Assembly (NCBI RefSeq): GCF_017830045.1
Contig: NZ_JAEDXU010000014.1
Coordinates: 27,015 to 91,014 of the forward strand
DNA: 64,000 nucleotides
DNA from: Enterococcus larvae
Lineage (GTDB): Bacteria; Bacillota; Bacilli; Lactobacillales; Enterococcaceae
Reading direction: 5' to 3'
This document shows positions 19,081 through 28,097 of this stretch, piece after piece. Each line of letters starts with the position of its first letter. The first letter of the stretch is position 1. A model generated the notes under the pieces. The model was not told where the DNA came from. It did no database searches and saw only the letters and a program-made list of their open reading frames with translations. The translations under genes were made by a program, and so were the position numbers.

Positions 19081-19593
19081 ATGAATAGAAGCTGGTCGCT
19101 TTTCGTTCTAATTTCTCTGAGTAGTCTATACTTTTCCGCGTGTTCATCAAGGGCGTTCGAAGATACTGCTGCTTCTAACTCTCTGAAATATTCGGACAAT
19201 CAAATGATCACCCAAGAAACAAGTGATGAAGCTCGTGGGGAGCAGGAAATGATTACTAGACAGTTAAGGATTGAGGAGCAACAGTTTCAGCTGGAGTTGG
19301 AATCAAACGAAGCGGTTGACGCTCTATTACAGGCATTGCCGATATCGGTTTCAATGACAGACCTCAATCAAAATGAAAAATATATGTATTTATCTGATTC
19401 CTTACCAATGGCACCTGAAAAAGTGGGGCGGATTGAAAAAGGAGATGTACTGTTATTTGGCTCAGACTGTTTCGTGATTTTTTATAAAGGCTTTGATACT
19501 GAGTATTCTTATACCCGAATAGGAAAAATCAAAGATGCGGATGCGTTGGAATTCCTTGAAAATACTGAGACAATAAAGATACATTTGGAATAG
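19081..19593 (+). CDS. Lipoprotein with cyclophilin-like domain
   Basis: A 170-aa predicted lipoprotein. The signal segment ends in a lipobox-like LYFSAC at residues 16-21. The C-terminal ~110 residues (RIEEQQFQLELESNEAVDAL, then ISVSMTDLNQNEKYMYL and later GDVLLFGSDCFVIFYK) resemble the bacterial cyclophilin-like fold (Cyclophil_like2). This family often accompanies SDRs and flavodoxins, but its activity is not established. GGAGG lies just before the ATG at 19081. It sits between the acetyltransferase and the SDR and is probably co-transcribed. Confidence 0.75.
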   Translation: MNRSWSLFVLISLSSLYFSACSSRAFEDTAASNSLKYSDNQMITQETSDEARGEQEMITRQLRIEEQQFQLELESNEAVDALLQALPISVSMTDLNQNEKYMYLSDSLPMAPEKVGRIEKGDVLLFGSDCFVIFYKGFDTEYSYTRIGKIKDADALEFLENTETIKIHLE

Positions 19594-19628
19594 GTGACAA
19601 CAATCAAAAAATCGAAGGAGAGAATCAA

Positions 19629-20375
19629 ATGGCAATTAAGAATAAAGTAGTTATTATTACAGGAGCTTCTTCAGGGATTGGCGAAGCGACAGCTAAACAA
19701 TTAGCTGAAAAAGGAGCAAAGCTGGTACTGGCAGCCCGTCGAGAAGAAAAATTGATCAAAATAGTTGATGAGATCAATAATCAAGGTGGTAAAGCAGTAT
19801 ATAGAGCAACGGATGTGACAAAACGAGAAGACAATCAAAAATTGGTAGAGTTTGCGAAGGCAACCTATGGCAAAATTGACGTGATTTTTCTGAATGCCGG
19901 CATTATGCCGAATTCTCCATTATCTGCTTTAAAGGTAGATGAATGGGATCAAATGATCGATATAAATATCAAGGGTGTTCTAAATGGTATCGCTGCCGTA
20001 CTACCTTCATTCATTGAGCAAAAATCGGGACATATAATCACTACCTCTTCTGTAGCTGGATTGAAAGCCTACCCTGGCGGAGCAGTCTATGGTGCTACCA
20101 AGTGGGCGGTACGTGATTTGATGGAAGTGCTGCGGATGGAATCTGCACAAGAGGGAACCAACATTCGGACAGCGACTATTTATCCGGCAGCGATCAATAC
20201 AGAACTGCTGGATACAATCACAGATGAGCAAACAGCGAAAGGAATGACTGGATTATACGATCAATACGGAATTGCGCCGAATCGTATTGCCAGCATTGTA
20301 GCTTATGCGATTGATCAGCCGGAAGATGTGAATGTCAATGAGTTCACTGTTGGTCCGACAACTCAACCGTGGTAA
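19629..20375 (+). CDS. Short-chain dehydrogenase/reductase
   Basis: A 248-aa classical SDR. The NAD(P)-binding TGASSGIGEA lies at about residues 10-19, an AARREEK stretch that suggests NADP preference near 36, NAG in the fourth strand, and the catalytic Tyr154-x3-Lys158 in YGATK with a preceding TTSSVAG serine. The overall pattern is that of the YdfG/serine-type SDRs and related oxidoreductases of unknown substrate. It is the last gene of the LysR-linked set and is followed by a bidirectional terminator. GAAGGAG precedes the ATG. Confidence 0.88.
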   Translation: MAIKNKVVIITGASSGIGEATAKQLAEKGAKLVLAARREEKLIKIVDEINNQGGKAVYRATDVTKREDNQKLVEFAKATYGKIDVIFLNAGIMPNSPLSALKVDEWDQMIDINIKGVLNGIAAVLPSFIEQKSGHIITTSSVAGLKAYPGGAVYGATKWAVRDLMEVLRMESAQEGTNIRTATIYPAAINTELLDTITDEQTAKGMTGLYDQYGIAPNRIASIVAYAIDQPEDVNVNEFTVGPTTQPW

Positions 20376-20427
20376 GTGATAGCTTGATTACTAAATTATA
20401 AAAACTGCTGAGGCTCACTATTTTACT

Positions 20428-20479
20428 GAAAAACACCTATGAAATATCCCTAAGGGGTTCATTTCATAGGTGTTTTTTT
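20428..20479. terminator. Bidirectional terminator between SDR and AraC genes
   Basis: A 16-bp stem (about 20430-20445 with 20461-20476) flanked by A and T runs, between convergent genes. Confidence 0.9.
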
Positions 20480-20493
20480 ATGACCAGCCCTTT

Positions 20494-21327
20494 TTATCCC
20501 TGCTCTTTGAAGTTTTTAGCGTACTGCTTTGGTGTTACAGTAGTGATTTTTTTAAAGGTGCGAATGAAGTTGGAGTAGTCATTGAAGCCAGATAAATAGC
20601 ATGTATTTAATACGTCGTTTCCATTTTCCAGATATTTTTTTGCAGCCGAAATCCGGCTTAATAAAATATAGTGATAGATGCTGCTGCTCAGTTCCTTTTT
20701 AAAGATTCGATTCAAATAAATACCATTATGAGAAAAGTTCTGTGCCAGCATATCCACTGACAATTCTGAGGAGCTTAAGTTTTCTTGGATGAAAATCAAC
20801 ATGTTTTTAACCAGCTCAGGTAAATGACTGTCTAAAAGGGCTTCCTCACTGCTGGCCGCACAACGATTGGCATAAAGCAGGATTCGTATCAATAGGGAGG
20901 ATACTTCCAAATCATGACCGTAAGGGGAAGGGGCATTGTATTCATTTGTCAATTCCTTCATCAAACTAATCATATGCAGTAGCTGAGTTTCGGAAAGCTT
21001 GATCAACGAAATTCGTTCATTGAAGGTTTTTAGAAGAGAGGTTTTTTCAGTAGACAACATTTCAGCAAACTTGTGAGAAAAATGAATTGATATTCGTTCA
21101 TACAACGCATCAGACAAAAGCTTTGGTCCATGTATTTGGTTATTATTGATGAATAGTAGATGCCCCGGTTGAAGCTCAATCGCTTTACCATCAATAAAAT
21201 AGCGAACGTCTCCCCTGATAAAGAGAAATAGTTCCAGATGATTATGAAGATGCAGTTTGATTTTCGGCACATTGATATTGTAATAGCAGTCAATTTTCTT
21301 ATGGAAATGCTCAATAAGATAGTCCAT
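20494..21327 (-). CDS. AraC-family regulator of the uronide locus
   Basis: A 277-aa regulator. The N-terminal cupin sensor (about 20-110; HLHNHLELFLFIRGDVRYFI metal-binding-like histidines) is followed by a C-terminal double HTH (about 175-277), ending SGFNDYSNFIRTFKKITTVT then PKQYAKNF. It is divergent from the sugar ABC/GH88 operon across 155 bases that contain a cre box, so I infer it activates that operon in response to the imported saccharide. The start at 21327 is followed upstream by an AAGGAG on the minus strand. Confidence 0.9.
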   Translation of the reverse strand: MDYLIEHFHKKIDCYYNINVPKIKLHLHNHLELFLFIRGDVRYFIDGKAIELQPGHLLFINNNQIHGPKLLSDALYERISIHFSHKFAEMLSTEKTSLLKTFNERISLIKLSETQLLHMISLMKELTNEYNAPSPYGHDLEVSSLLIRILLYANRCAASSEEALLDSHLPELVKNMLIFIQENLSSSELSVDMLAQNFSHNGIYLNRIFKKELSSSIYHYILLSRISAAKKYLENGNDVLNTCYLSGFNDYSNFIRTFKKITTVTPKQYAKNFKEQG

Positions 21328-21381
21328 TCAATTTCTCCTTTTTAAGTTTGTTTTTGCATGTTTTTATGTTCGAAAACGCAA

Positions 21382-21409
21382 AGAAAGCGCTTTTGTTTCA
21401 TACTATAAT
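21382..21409 (+). promoter_or_regulatory. cre box and -10 of the uronide operon
   Basis: AGAAAGCGCTTTTG (21382-21395) has the palindromic GAAAGCGCTTT core of a cre site. TATAAT at 21404-21409 is a perfect -10. The -35 region is poor, which fits an AraC-dependent promoter with the cre overlapping it. Confidence 0.6.
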
Positions 21410-21482
21410 CACATTGTAAGGCAAAAAAAAGAAATGTCAAAGAACCGTTAAAAATTTTTTGACAAAGAAGGAGATCATTGGG

Positions 21483-22763
21483 ATGAAAAAATTTCTGAAG
21501 CTCGCATTACTATCTAGCTTGTTTGTCGGTGTTTTATCAGGAGTTGCTGCTTGTGGAAAGGGCGAAGCAGATGACAAAGCAGAATCTAATGAATTATCCG
21601 TTGCAGCTTGGGCATATGATGCAAATCCGGAGTTCAAAGCAATGGTGGAAGCATTCGAAAAAGAAAATGAGGGTGTAAAAATTAAAATCGTTGATATTGC
21701 CGCTGATCAGTATGAAGATAAAGTGACAACAATGCTTTCTGCCGGGGATTCAACAGATGTACTAGGTATCAAAGGTGTCGGCAGCTATGTCAATTACGCA
21801 ACAAAAGGGCAGCTGCTGGATCTTTCTGAAGAAGCAGAAGCTATTGAAAATCCTGAGAATTTCAAAGGAAATCTTGATGGATATAAGCTAGAAGGAAAAT
21901 ACTATGCATTACCATTTAGGAAAGACATTTACATGCTCTTTTATAATAAAAAACTCTTTGATGATAATAAAACGCCTTATCCGGAAAATCTGACTTGGGA
22001 GGAATATGAAGAGCTGGCGGAAAAGCTGACGACTGAAAAAGATGGAGAAAAAATCTATGGTACTTACCATCATATTTGGTACCCGATTCTTTTATGTACA
22101 GCTGCCAACCAAACAGACAGCTCGTTGTTAGATGGGGAATACGGCTTTGCAAAAGAGTATCTTGACCGATGGATTCGTATGCAGGATGCAGGGGTTACAA
22201 TGGACTATTCTTCCATAAAGACAGCTAGTGTAACCTACGCTTCTCAATTTGAAACGGAGAAAACAGCAATGATGCCGATGGGTAGTTTTTATCTTGGTAA
22301 ATTGCTGAATGCGGCAAAGGAAAATCGTACAACTGTAGAGTGGGGGATCACTTCCATGCCGCAAAATGAAAAAGGGGCTGTTAGTACCTATGGCGGGCCT
22401 TCCGGCTTCGCAGTCAATAAAGGTGCTAAAAACCCTGAGCTGGCGAAAAAATTTGTCAGTTTCTGTGCCGGTGAAAAAGGAGCGAAGGCTGTTGCTGCAA
22501 TTGGCATGACACCCGCTTATCAGTCGGAAGACGTGATGAATGTTTTATATACGCTAGACGGTATGCCTCAAGATGAAGAAAGTAAGAAAGCATTGAACCC
22601 TGATAAAAATGGTTGGGAAATGTTGCCAGACCCGAAAGCGGCTGAAATCAACGCAGTCATCAATGAAGAATACGATCTGATCATGGTTGAAGACAGCCCC
22701 GTGAAAAAAGGGATCGACGCATTGAATAGTCGTGCGAAAGAAGTGTTGGAAGAAGACAATTGA
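21483..22763 (+). CDS. Sugar ABC transporter substrate-binding lipoprotein
   Basis: A 426-aa family 1 extracellular solute-binding protein. The signal peptide with lipobox SGVAAC (Cys24) anchors it outside the membrane. The mature part has the usual two-lobe pattern, for example KVTTMLSAGDSTDVLGIKGV and the late PSGFAVNKGAKNPELAKKFV hinge segment. The ATG at 21483 is preferred over a TTG 8 codons upstream because GAAGGAG lies about 9 bases before it. It is the first gene of an operon with GH88 and DUF2264, so the ligand is probably an unsaturated uronic-acid disaccharide or similar oligosaccharide. No ATPase gene is in the operon, so a shared MsmK-like ATPase is expected elsewhere. Confidence 0.9.
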   Translation: MKKFLKLALLSSLFVGVLSGVAACGKGEADDKAESNELSVAAWAYDANPEFKAMVEAFEKENEGVKIKIVDIAADQYEDKVTTMLSAGDSTDVLGIKGVGSYVNYATKGQLLDLSEEAEAIENPENFKGNLDGYKLEGKYYALPFRKDIYMLFYNKKLFDDNKTPYPENLTWEEYEELAEKLTTEKDGEKIYGTYHHIWYPILLCTAANQTDSSLLDGEYGFAKEYLDRWIRMQDAGVTMDYSSIKTASVTYASQFETEKTAMMPMGSFYLGKLLNAAKENRTTVEWGITSMPQNEKGAVSTYGGPSGFAVNKGAKNPELAKKFVSFCAGEKGAKAVAAIGMTPAYQSEDVMNVLYTLDGMPQDEESKKALNPDKNGWEMLPDPKAAEINAVINEEYDLIMVEDSPVKKGIDALNSRAKEVLEEDN

Positions 22764-22773
22764 GGAGGAGACG

Positions 22774-24609
22774 ATGAATTCAGTTAGCCATTCAGTCATA
22801 AATACGAGGGAAGAATTTAGTACAGCGTTTCAAAAAATCGTTCAACCGGCAGTCAATATATTGACACCGGAACATCCGGGTCTGTTGGATGTCGCTTCTT
22901 CAGGAACGATCTATAGTAAAAAAACGCGAGAAGCGGAGGGTTTCTTACGATTACTGTGGGGCTATGGCCCCTTCTATAAGGAAGAACCAGTTGATGATAC
23001 TTTTGATAAACTATTAAAGGGGATTTGTGCAGGTGTTGATCCGACTGCACCAGATTATTGGGGAAGGATTGGGCATGTAGACCAGTTGATGGTAGAAATG
23101 GCCCCACTGGCAGTATTTCTGGTAATGAATAAGGAGAAAATCGAATCAAGGCTTTCGACTGTCCAGCATCAGCAGTTAGTTGACTGGATGAATCAGATCA
23201 ATGACTTTGATACAGCACAAAATAATTGGTTGTTTTTCAGAGTTTTAGTGAATGTTTGTCTTCATAAAAACTATGAGATGGATACACTTGAACAAATCGA
23301 AAAGGATTTTGCCAAGATTGAAACCTTTTATTTAGGGAATGGCTGGTACTACGATGGAGTTAACGTGCAGATTGATTATTATATCTCTTTTGCGATTCAT
23401 TATTATTCATTGATATATGCTGTTCTGTTTGAAGAAGAAGACCCGCGAAGAAGCAGCCTATTGAAAGAACGAGCTTCAGAATTTGCTCAGACCTTTCAAT
23501 ATTGGTTTGATGACGAAGGACGAGGTATTCCTTTTGGGAGAAGTCTGACATATCGGTTTGCTCAGAGCTCGTTTTGGTCAGCAATGCTGTTTGCTAAAGT
23601 AGAAGGCTTTGATCCAAAAAAATCAAAGATGCTGTTAAGTAAAAACCTTGCATTTTGGCTTTCTCAGGATATTTTTTCAAAGGAAGGCTTGCTGCGTGTA
23701 GGCTACTGCTATGATGATCTGGTGATGTCAGAGGAATATAATGGTCCGGGATCGCCTTACTGGGCTTTGAAGGCTTTTCTGATTCTAGCCTTACCTGAAA
23801 ACGATCCTGTCTGGTCATTGGAGCCATTCAACACACAAGGAGCAGCAACTGCAGACCCTACACTCATTGAAGAGGCAAGGATGCTTGTGCGCAAGAGCTC
23901 TGATGGCAAAGAAGTACAGGCCTTTCCTGTCGGCCAGTTTGTCGAGCTGCATACGCATGGTGAAGCAAAATATGGAAAATTCGTTTATTCAACGCTATTT
24001 GGATTCAATGTATCTAAAGGATTAGTTGGGTATGAAAAAGGCGGCTTTGATAATGTCTTGGCAGTTTCAGAGCAAGATGATTTCTATCGTGTCCGAACGG
24101 TATTTGAAAGCTATCGAACAACCGAGGCGTATGTTGCCGTATCTTGGAAGCCTTGGGAAGACGTGACTATTCAATCGTGTATCATCCCCTTTGGGCAATG
24201 GCATTTCCGTATCCATAAAATCAACAGTCATAGAGCCCTTACTATTCGTGACGGTGGCTTCTCAGTGCCCTATGACGGTCCGGAAACTGTACAGATCAAA
24301 CAGACTGATACGAATTGTTTTCTGGATTCTGTAATTGGTGTTTCAGGAGCAGTCGACTTAACTGAGCAAGGAAGCAGTCATATCTCTGCTCGATTGGCGA
24401 ATGTAAATGTGCTGCATAACAATGTTATGTTTCCTTATTTGAATCAAAATATTTCTGTGGGGGAAACTATTGTTTGTCATGCGTATCTTGGAGATGGTCA
24501 GCACTTGACTGATGCTGTTACAGAACTGCCGAAAATCGATCTTGCTGGAAACAAGGCATGCCTAAGCGTTGGAACAGAAAATAAAACAATTGAACTGCCA
24601 TTTATTTGA
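22774..24609 (+). CDS. DUF2264 family protein
   Basis: A 611-aa protein of the DUF2264 family. Its N-terminal half has the family's aromatic-rich blocks DYWGRIGHVDQLMVEMAPLA, NNWLFFRVLVN, GWYYDGVNVQIDYYISFAIH and GRGIPFGRSLTYRFA, which suggest an (alpha/alpha)-barrel as in glycan-active enzymes; the C-terminal part is beta-rich. No signal peptide, so cytoplasmic. The ATG at 22774 follows GAGGAGGAG; a frame opening 14 codons earlier overlaps the binding-protein gene. DUF2264 genes commonly sit in polysaccharide loci, and the GH88 neighbour points to a uronide substrate, but the reaction is not known to me. Confidence 0.8.
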   Translation: MNSVSHSVINTREEFSTAFQKIVQPAVNILTPEHPGLLDVASSGTIYSKKTREAEGFLRLLWGYGPFYKEEPVDDTFDKLLKGICAGVDPTAPDYWGRIGHVDQLMVEMAPLAVFLVMNKEKIESRLSTVQHQQLVDWMNQINDFDTAQNNWLFFRVLVNVCLHKNYEMDTLEQIEKDFAKIETFYLGNGWYYDGVNVQIDYYISFAIHYYSLIYAVLFEEEDPRRSSLLKERASEFAQTFQYWFDDEGRGIPFGRSLTYRFAQSSFWSAMLFAKVEGFDPKKSKMLLSKNLAFWLSQDIFSKEGLLRVGYCYDDLVMSEEYNGPGSPYWALKAFLILALPENDPVWSLEPFNTQGAATADPTLIEEARMLVRKSSDGKEVQAFPVGQFVELHTHGEAKYGKFVYSTLFGFNVSKGLVGYEKGGFDNVLAVSEQDDFYRVRTVFESYRTTEAYVAVSWKPWEDVTIQSCIIPFGQWHFRIHKINSHRALTIRDGGFSVPYDGPETVQIKQTDTNCFLDSVIGVSGAVDLTEQGSSHISARLANVNVLHNNVMFPYLNQNISVGETIVCHAYLGDGQHLTDAVTELPKIDLAGNKACLSVGTENKTIELPFI

Positions 24610-24627
24610 TAAATAGAGGAGAAGAAA

Positions 24628-25734
24628 ATGGAAAAAATCGATCATTACTTAGATAAAATTGCAGAAAAAGTTTTACATGAATCCGCCAGACTTAATGGCG
24701 GCATTCCATATATTCCTGAAGATGGTCATTATACAGATATAGGACAAGAGGATATCGCTTGGTGGACAAATGGCTTTTTCGGTGGTTTACTGTGGCAGCT
24801 CTATCACTATACAGAGAATGAGGCGTTTAGATCTTATGCGGAACAAATTGAAGAAAGGCTGGATCGGGCATTAGAAGAATTTGTTGATCTCCATCATGAT
24901 GTAGGTTTTATGTGGCTGCATACAGCTGTTGCGAACTATCGTAAAACTGAGAATGAGAAATCAAGAGTTCGAGGCTTAAAGGCCGCATCTATCTTATCCA
25001 GCCGTTTCAACAGCAATGGTCATTTTATCCGAGCATGGAATGAAGAGAAGACTGGGTGGGTCATTATTGACAGCATGATGAATATTCCATTATTGCATTG
25101 GGCAGCTGTAGAGCTTAAAGATCCTAGATTTAAGCAGATTGCGATTGCCCATGCAGATACTGTACAACAATACTTGATTCGTGAAGATGGTTCATCGGCG
25201 CATATCGGCAGCTTTGATCCGGAGAGCGGAGACTTTATTGAATGGATTGGGGGGCAGGGATTCAGCAGTGATTCTGCTTGGTCAAGGGGACAATCGTGGG
25301 CAATTTACGGCTTTGCACTTAGTTATAAGCATACGGGAAATACGAATTATCTGAACACTGCAATTCAGGTGGCTAATTATTTTCTAGCTAATTCAGCACA
25401 AACGAATAATATACCAGTTATTGACTTTAAGGCGCCTCCAATCAACGCAGATACAGATACAAGTGCTGGAATGATTGCTGCCTGTGGTTTGCTGGAGCTG
25501 AGCCGCAGCTTATCTAAAGAGCACGGGAAGTTGTACAAGGATACAGCTTTACAGTTATTGAGCGCTGTTCTGGATAGCTATACGGATTTTTCAATTGAAA
25601 CAGACGGTTTAGTAATGGGTGGTGCTGTCGATTACCACGGAAAAGAAGGCAAAAATGTTGGACTGGTTTATGCGGATTACTTTCTAATTGAGGCGTTGCT
25701 TAAGCTGAAAGATTCTGAAATGGACCTTTGGTAA
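24628..25734 (+). CDS. GH88 unsaturated glucuronyl hydrolase
   Basis: A 368-aa GH88 enzyme that hydrates the 4,5-double bond of unsaturated uronyl residues produced by polysaccharide lyases, releasing the sugar they cap. Asp91 (HHDVGFMW) and Asp148 (VIIDSMMNIP) correspond to Asp88 and Asp149 of the Bacillus GL1 enzyme. SAWSRGQSWAIYGF and DTSAGMIAACGLLEL are further family blocks. There is no signal peptide, so it acts on imported saccharides, in line with the ABC importer around it. Substrates could be glycosaminoglycan disaccharides (hyaluronate, chondroitin, heparin) or pectin/rhamnogalacturonan fragments; the sequence does not decide. GAGGAGAAG precedes the ATG. Confidence 0.9.
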   Translation: MEKIDHYLDKIAEKVLHESARLNGGIPYIPEDGHYTDIGQEDIAWWTNGFFGGLLWQLYHYTENEAFRSYAEQIEERLDRALEEFVDLHHDVGFMWLHTAVANYRKTENEKSRVRGLKAASILSSRFNSNGHFIRAWNEEKTGWVIIDSMMNIPLLHWAAVELKDPRFKQIAIAHADTVQQYLIREDGSSAHIGSFDPESGDFIEWIGGQGFSSDSAWSRGQSWAIYGFALSYKHTGNTNYLNTAIQVANYFLANSAQTNNIPVIDFKAPPINADTDTSAGMIAACGLLELSRSLSKEHGKLYKDTALQLLSAVLDSYTDFSIETDGLVMGGAVDYHGKEGKNVGLVYADYFLIEALLKLKDSEMDLW

Positions 25735-25769
25735 TCATTGATTTTGTGAATAAAGGAGGGGGGGACTAA

Positions 25770-26249
25770 ATGAAAAAGTATTTATATGCATTCTATAACA
25801 GGCTTTCTAGACGAAAAGTGAGTGTTGCTTCTACCATGGATAAAAAGGTCGGTGTATCTATCTATTTCTTTTATAGAATCTATGTATTCTGCTTGATTCT
25901 TTTAGTACCGCTTCTTTCCTCCTGTGCAAATAGAGAAGCAGTAGATTCTTTTGACAAACAATTCAAAGAAGAAGCAGCAAAGATTTACAAACAATATTCT
26001 TCAAGGGCTTTTCAACAGGGAGAGGTAGAACTGAATACCTTTGTTCAGCTTAGCGGTGTCATCACAGTAACAGATAACCAAGATGGTTGTTCAATCAAGA
26101 AGAATGACCGTTTTATTCTTGAAGTGGAAGGCGATCGGTATCAGGTGATCAATTATTCTGATAGCGAGTGGGAGCTGACTGAGCGTGTAACGGTTTATGG
26201 AGAATATTACGGATTTATCAAAGCTGAGGAAATAAAAAATGAACTATAG
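25770..26249 (+). CDS. Predicted lipoprotein of unknown function in uronide operon
   Basis: A 159-aa protein with an unusual N terminus: about 35 basic, polar residues precede a hydrophobic segment ending in a lipobox-like VPLLSSC near residues 46-52. The mature ~105 residues contain alternating beta-like strands (ELNTFVQLSGVITVT, RFILEVEGDRYQVINY, RVTVYGEYYGFIKAEE) that resemble a small OB-fold, but I do not recognise a named family with certainty. AAAGGAGGGGG sits before the ATG at 25770. A later ATG in frame near residue 23 would give a normal-length signal peptide but lacks a good ribosome site. It sits between GH88 and the permeases. Confidence 0.6.
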   Translation: MKKYLYAFYNRLSRRKVSVASTMDKKVGVSIYFFYRIYVFCLILLVPLLSSCANREAVDSFDKQFKEEAAKIYKQYSSRAFQQGEVELNTFVQLSGVITVTDNQDGCSIKKNDRFILEVEGDRYQVINYSDSEWELTERVTVYGEYYGFIKAEEIKNEL

Positions 26250-26260
26250 TAAGGAGGGAC

Positions 26261-26293
26261 ATGTCTGCAGCATGGCTTAGGCATGGGAAGTAA
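26261..26293 (+). CDS. Putative 10-aa leader peptide coupled to permease
   Basis: ATG at 26261, one base after a strong AAGGAGGG, encodes MSAAWLRHGK and stops at TAA 26291-26293, whose last A is the first base of the permease ATG (TAATG). The permease itself has only a weak GGGAAG in front. I infer translational coupling. The spacing from AAGGAGG to the ATG is short, which is a weakness. Confidence 0.4.
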   Translation: MSAAWLRHGK

Positions 26294-27192
26294 TGGAGTC
26301 TGTCAAACAACATCATTCAAAGCGTTTGAAGAGAAAAAACTTATTAACTGCGTACTCATTTATTGCTCCAAACTTTATCGGTTTTTTCCTGTTCACACTA
26401 ATTCCAGTTATCTTTTCACTGATTTTGGCATTTATGGAATGGGATTCATTTTCAACGCCAAAATTTGTTGGGTTGAGCAATTTTGTAAAAATGATGAAAA
26501 ACGAAACATTTTGGATATCCTTTAAAAACACGATACTATACACGGTTGGCGTAGTGCCGCTCACTCTGTTTTTTTCATTAGGCTTGGCAATTTTGTTAAA
26601 TCAGAAAATCAAGGGGATGAAGTTTTTCCGAACAGCCTTCTTTTTTCCGTATGTGACATCATTGGTAGCTATTGCAGTTGTTTGGAACATGTTGTTTCAT
26701 CCAACGACGGGACCGATCAATCAATTTCTTAAACTAATCATCGAAAATCCGCCGGGTTGGACTTCCAGCTCGCAATGGGCATTATTCGCCATTGTTATTG
26801 TTAGCGTTTGGCGTGGGATGGGTTACTATATGATTTTGTATCTGGCAGGATTACAGAGCATTCCGAAAGAGCTGTATGAAGCAGCTTCGATGGATGGTGC
26901 GAACAAATGGAGACAGTTTATGAATGTGACATTGCCGTCATTGAAACCCACAACTTTTTTTGTGACAATCATGTTGGTGATCAACTGTTTCAAAATCTTT
27001 GATTTAGTTCAGGTGATGACGGCTGGCGGGCCGGGCCGATCTACGAATGTACTGGTCTATACGATTTACAACGAAGCTTTCGTCAAATTCAATTTTGGCT
27101 ATGCTTCAGCAATCGCCTTGGTACTATTCATCATTGTACTTACAATTACAACGGTCCAATTTAAATGGAACCAAATTCAGGAGAGAGCCTAG
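26293..27192 (+). CDS. Sugar ABC transporter permease, MalF/UgpA type
   Basis: A 299-aa inner-membrane permease with about six transmembrane segments and the cytoplasmic EAA loop EAASMDGANKWRQFMNVTLP near residue 197, which docks the ATPase. It pairs with the next gene to form the channel for the substrate bound by the lipoprotein at the head of the operon. The start codon overlaps the stop of a 10-codon ORF, and its own ribosome site is weak. Confidence 0.92.
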   Translation: MESVKQHHSKRLKRKNLLTAYSFIAPNFIGFFLFTLIPVIFSLILAFMEWDSFSTPKFVGLSNFVKMMKNETFWISFKNTILYTVGVVPLTLFFSLGLAILLNQKIKGMKFFRTAFFFPYVTSLVAIAVVWNMLFHPTTGPINQFLKLIIENPPGWTSSSQWALFAIVIVSVWRGMGYYMILYLAGLQSIPKELYEAASMDGANKWRQFMNVTLPSLKPTTFFVTIMLVINCFKIFDLVQVMTAGGPGRSTNVLVYTIYNEAFVKFNFGYASAIALVLFIIVLTITTVQFKWNQIQERA

Positions 27193-27210
27193 TGAAAGGA
27201 GAGGAGTAAG

Positions 27211-28089
27211 ATGCAAGTGACTGCAAAAACAAAAATGTTGGATGCACCGCTTAAAAAGCAAAAAAGAACAAGTGGAACTGTCAAACGAGGTCTTTTAATC
27301 GTCATTCTGACAGTTTTAGGACTGATCACTTTGGTGCCTTTCATTTGGATGGTTTCCGCCTCCTTTAAAGCCAATAATGATGTGTATACTGTTCCGATTC
27401 AATGGATACCAAAGGAGTGGCATCCAGAAAACTATGCAAATATATGGGATCGAGTACCGCTGCTTACATTTTTTAAGAATACAGGATTTTTGAGTGTCCT
27501 GATCACATTGATTCAGTTATTTACCAGCAGCTTTGCGGCTTACGGCTTTTCCAAAATGTATTTCAAAGGAAGAGATGTACTTTTTCTAGCTTATATTGCT
27601 ACGATAGCTGTTCCCTGGCAATCATATATGATCCCGCAGTTCATCATGATGCGCAAGCTCGGATTGACGGATACATTATGGTCTTTAGTTCTGCTTCAAG
27701 CCTTTAGTGCTTTTGGTGTGTTTTTATTGAAGCAGTATTACAGCAGCATTCCTGATGAGTTGTGTGAAAGTGCTAGAATCGATGGATTATCTGAGTGGGG
27801 AATCTATCGGAGGATCATTCTGCCGCTGACGAAACCAGCTATTGCCAGCCTAACGATCATTACCTTCGTGAATACGTGGAATGATTATATGGGACCATTT
27901 ATTTATTTGACATCTACTGAAAATAAAACGATTCAACTGGGATTGAAAATGTTCGTTGGTTTATACGATGCAGAATATGCATTGATCATGGCAGCATCAG
28001 TGCTATCTATTTTGCCAGTTGCCATTGTCTTTCTTGCAATGCAAAAATATTTTGTTGAAGGAATTGCAACTTCTGGAATGAAAGGGTAG
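27211..28089 (+). CDS. Sugar ABC transporter permease, MalG/UgpE type
   Basis: A 292-aa permease with about six transmembrane segments, the conserved PFIWMVSASFK after the first helix, and the EAA loop ESARIDGLSEWGIYRRIILP near residue 188. It is the second half of the uronide importer. AAAGGAGAGGAG precedes the ATG at 27211. Its stop touches the YesL-type gene. Confidence 0.92.
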   Translation: MQVTAKTKMLDAPLKKQKRTSGTVKRGLLIVILTVLGLITLVPFIWMVSASFKANNDVYTVPIQWIPKEWHPENYANIWDRVPLLTFFKNTGFLSVLITLIQLFTSSFAAYGFSKMYFKGRDVLFLAYIATIAVPWQSYMIPQFIMMRKLGLTDTLWSLVLLQAFSAFGVFLLKQYYSSIPDELCESARIDGLSEWGIYRRIILPLTKPAIASLTIITFVNTWNDYMGPFIYLTSTENKTIQLGLKMFVGLYDAEYALIMAASVLSILPVAIVFLAMQKYFVEGIATSGMKG

Positions 28090-28097
28090 TGAGGCAG

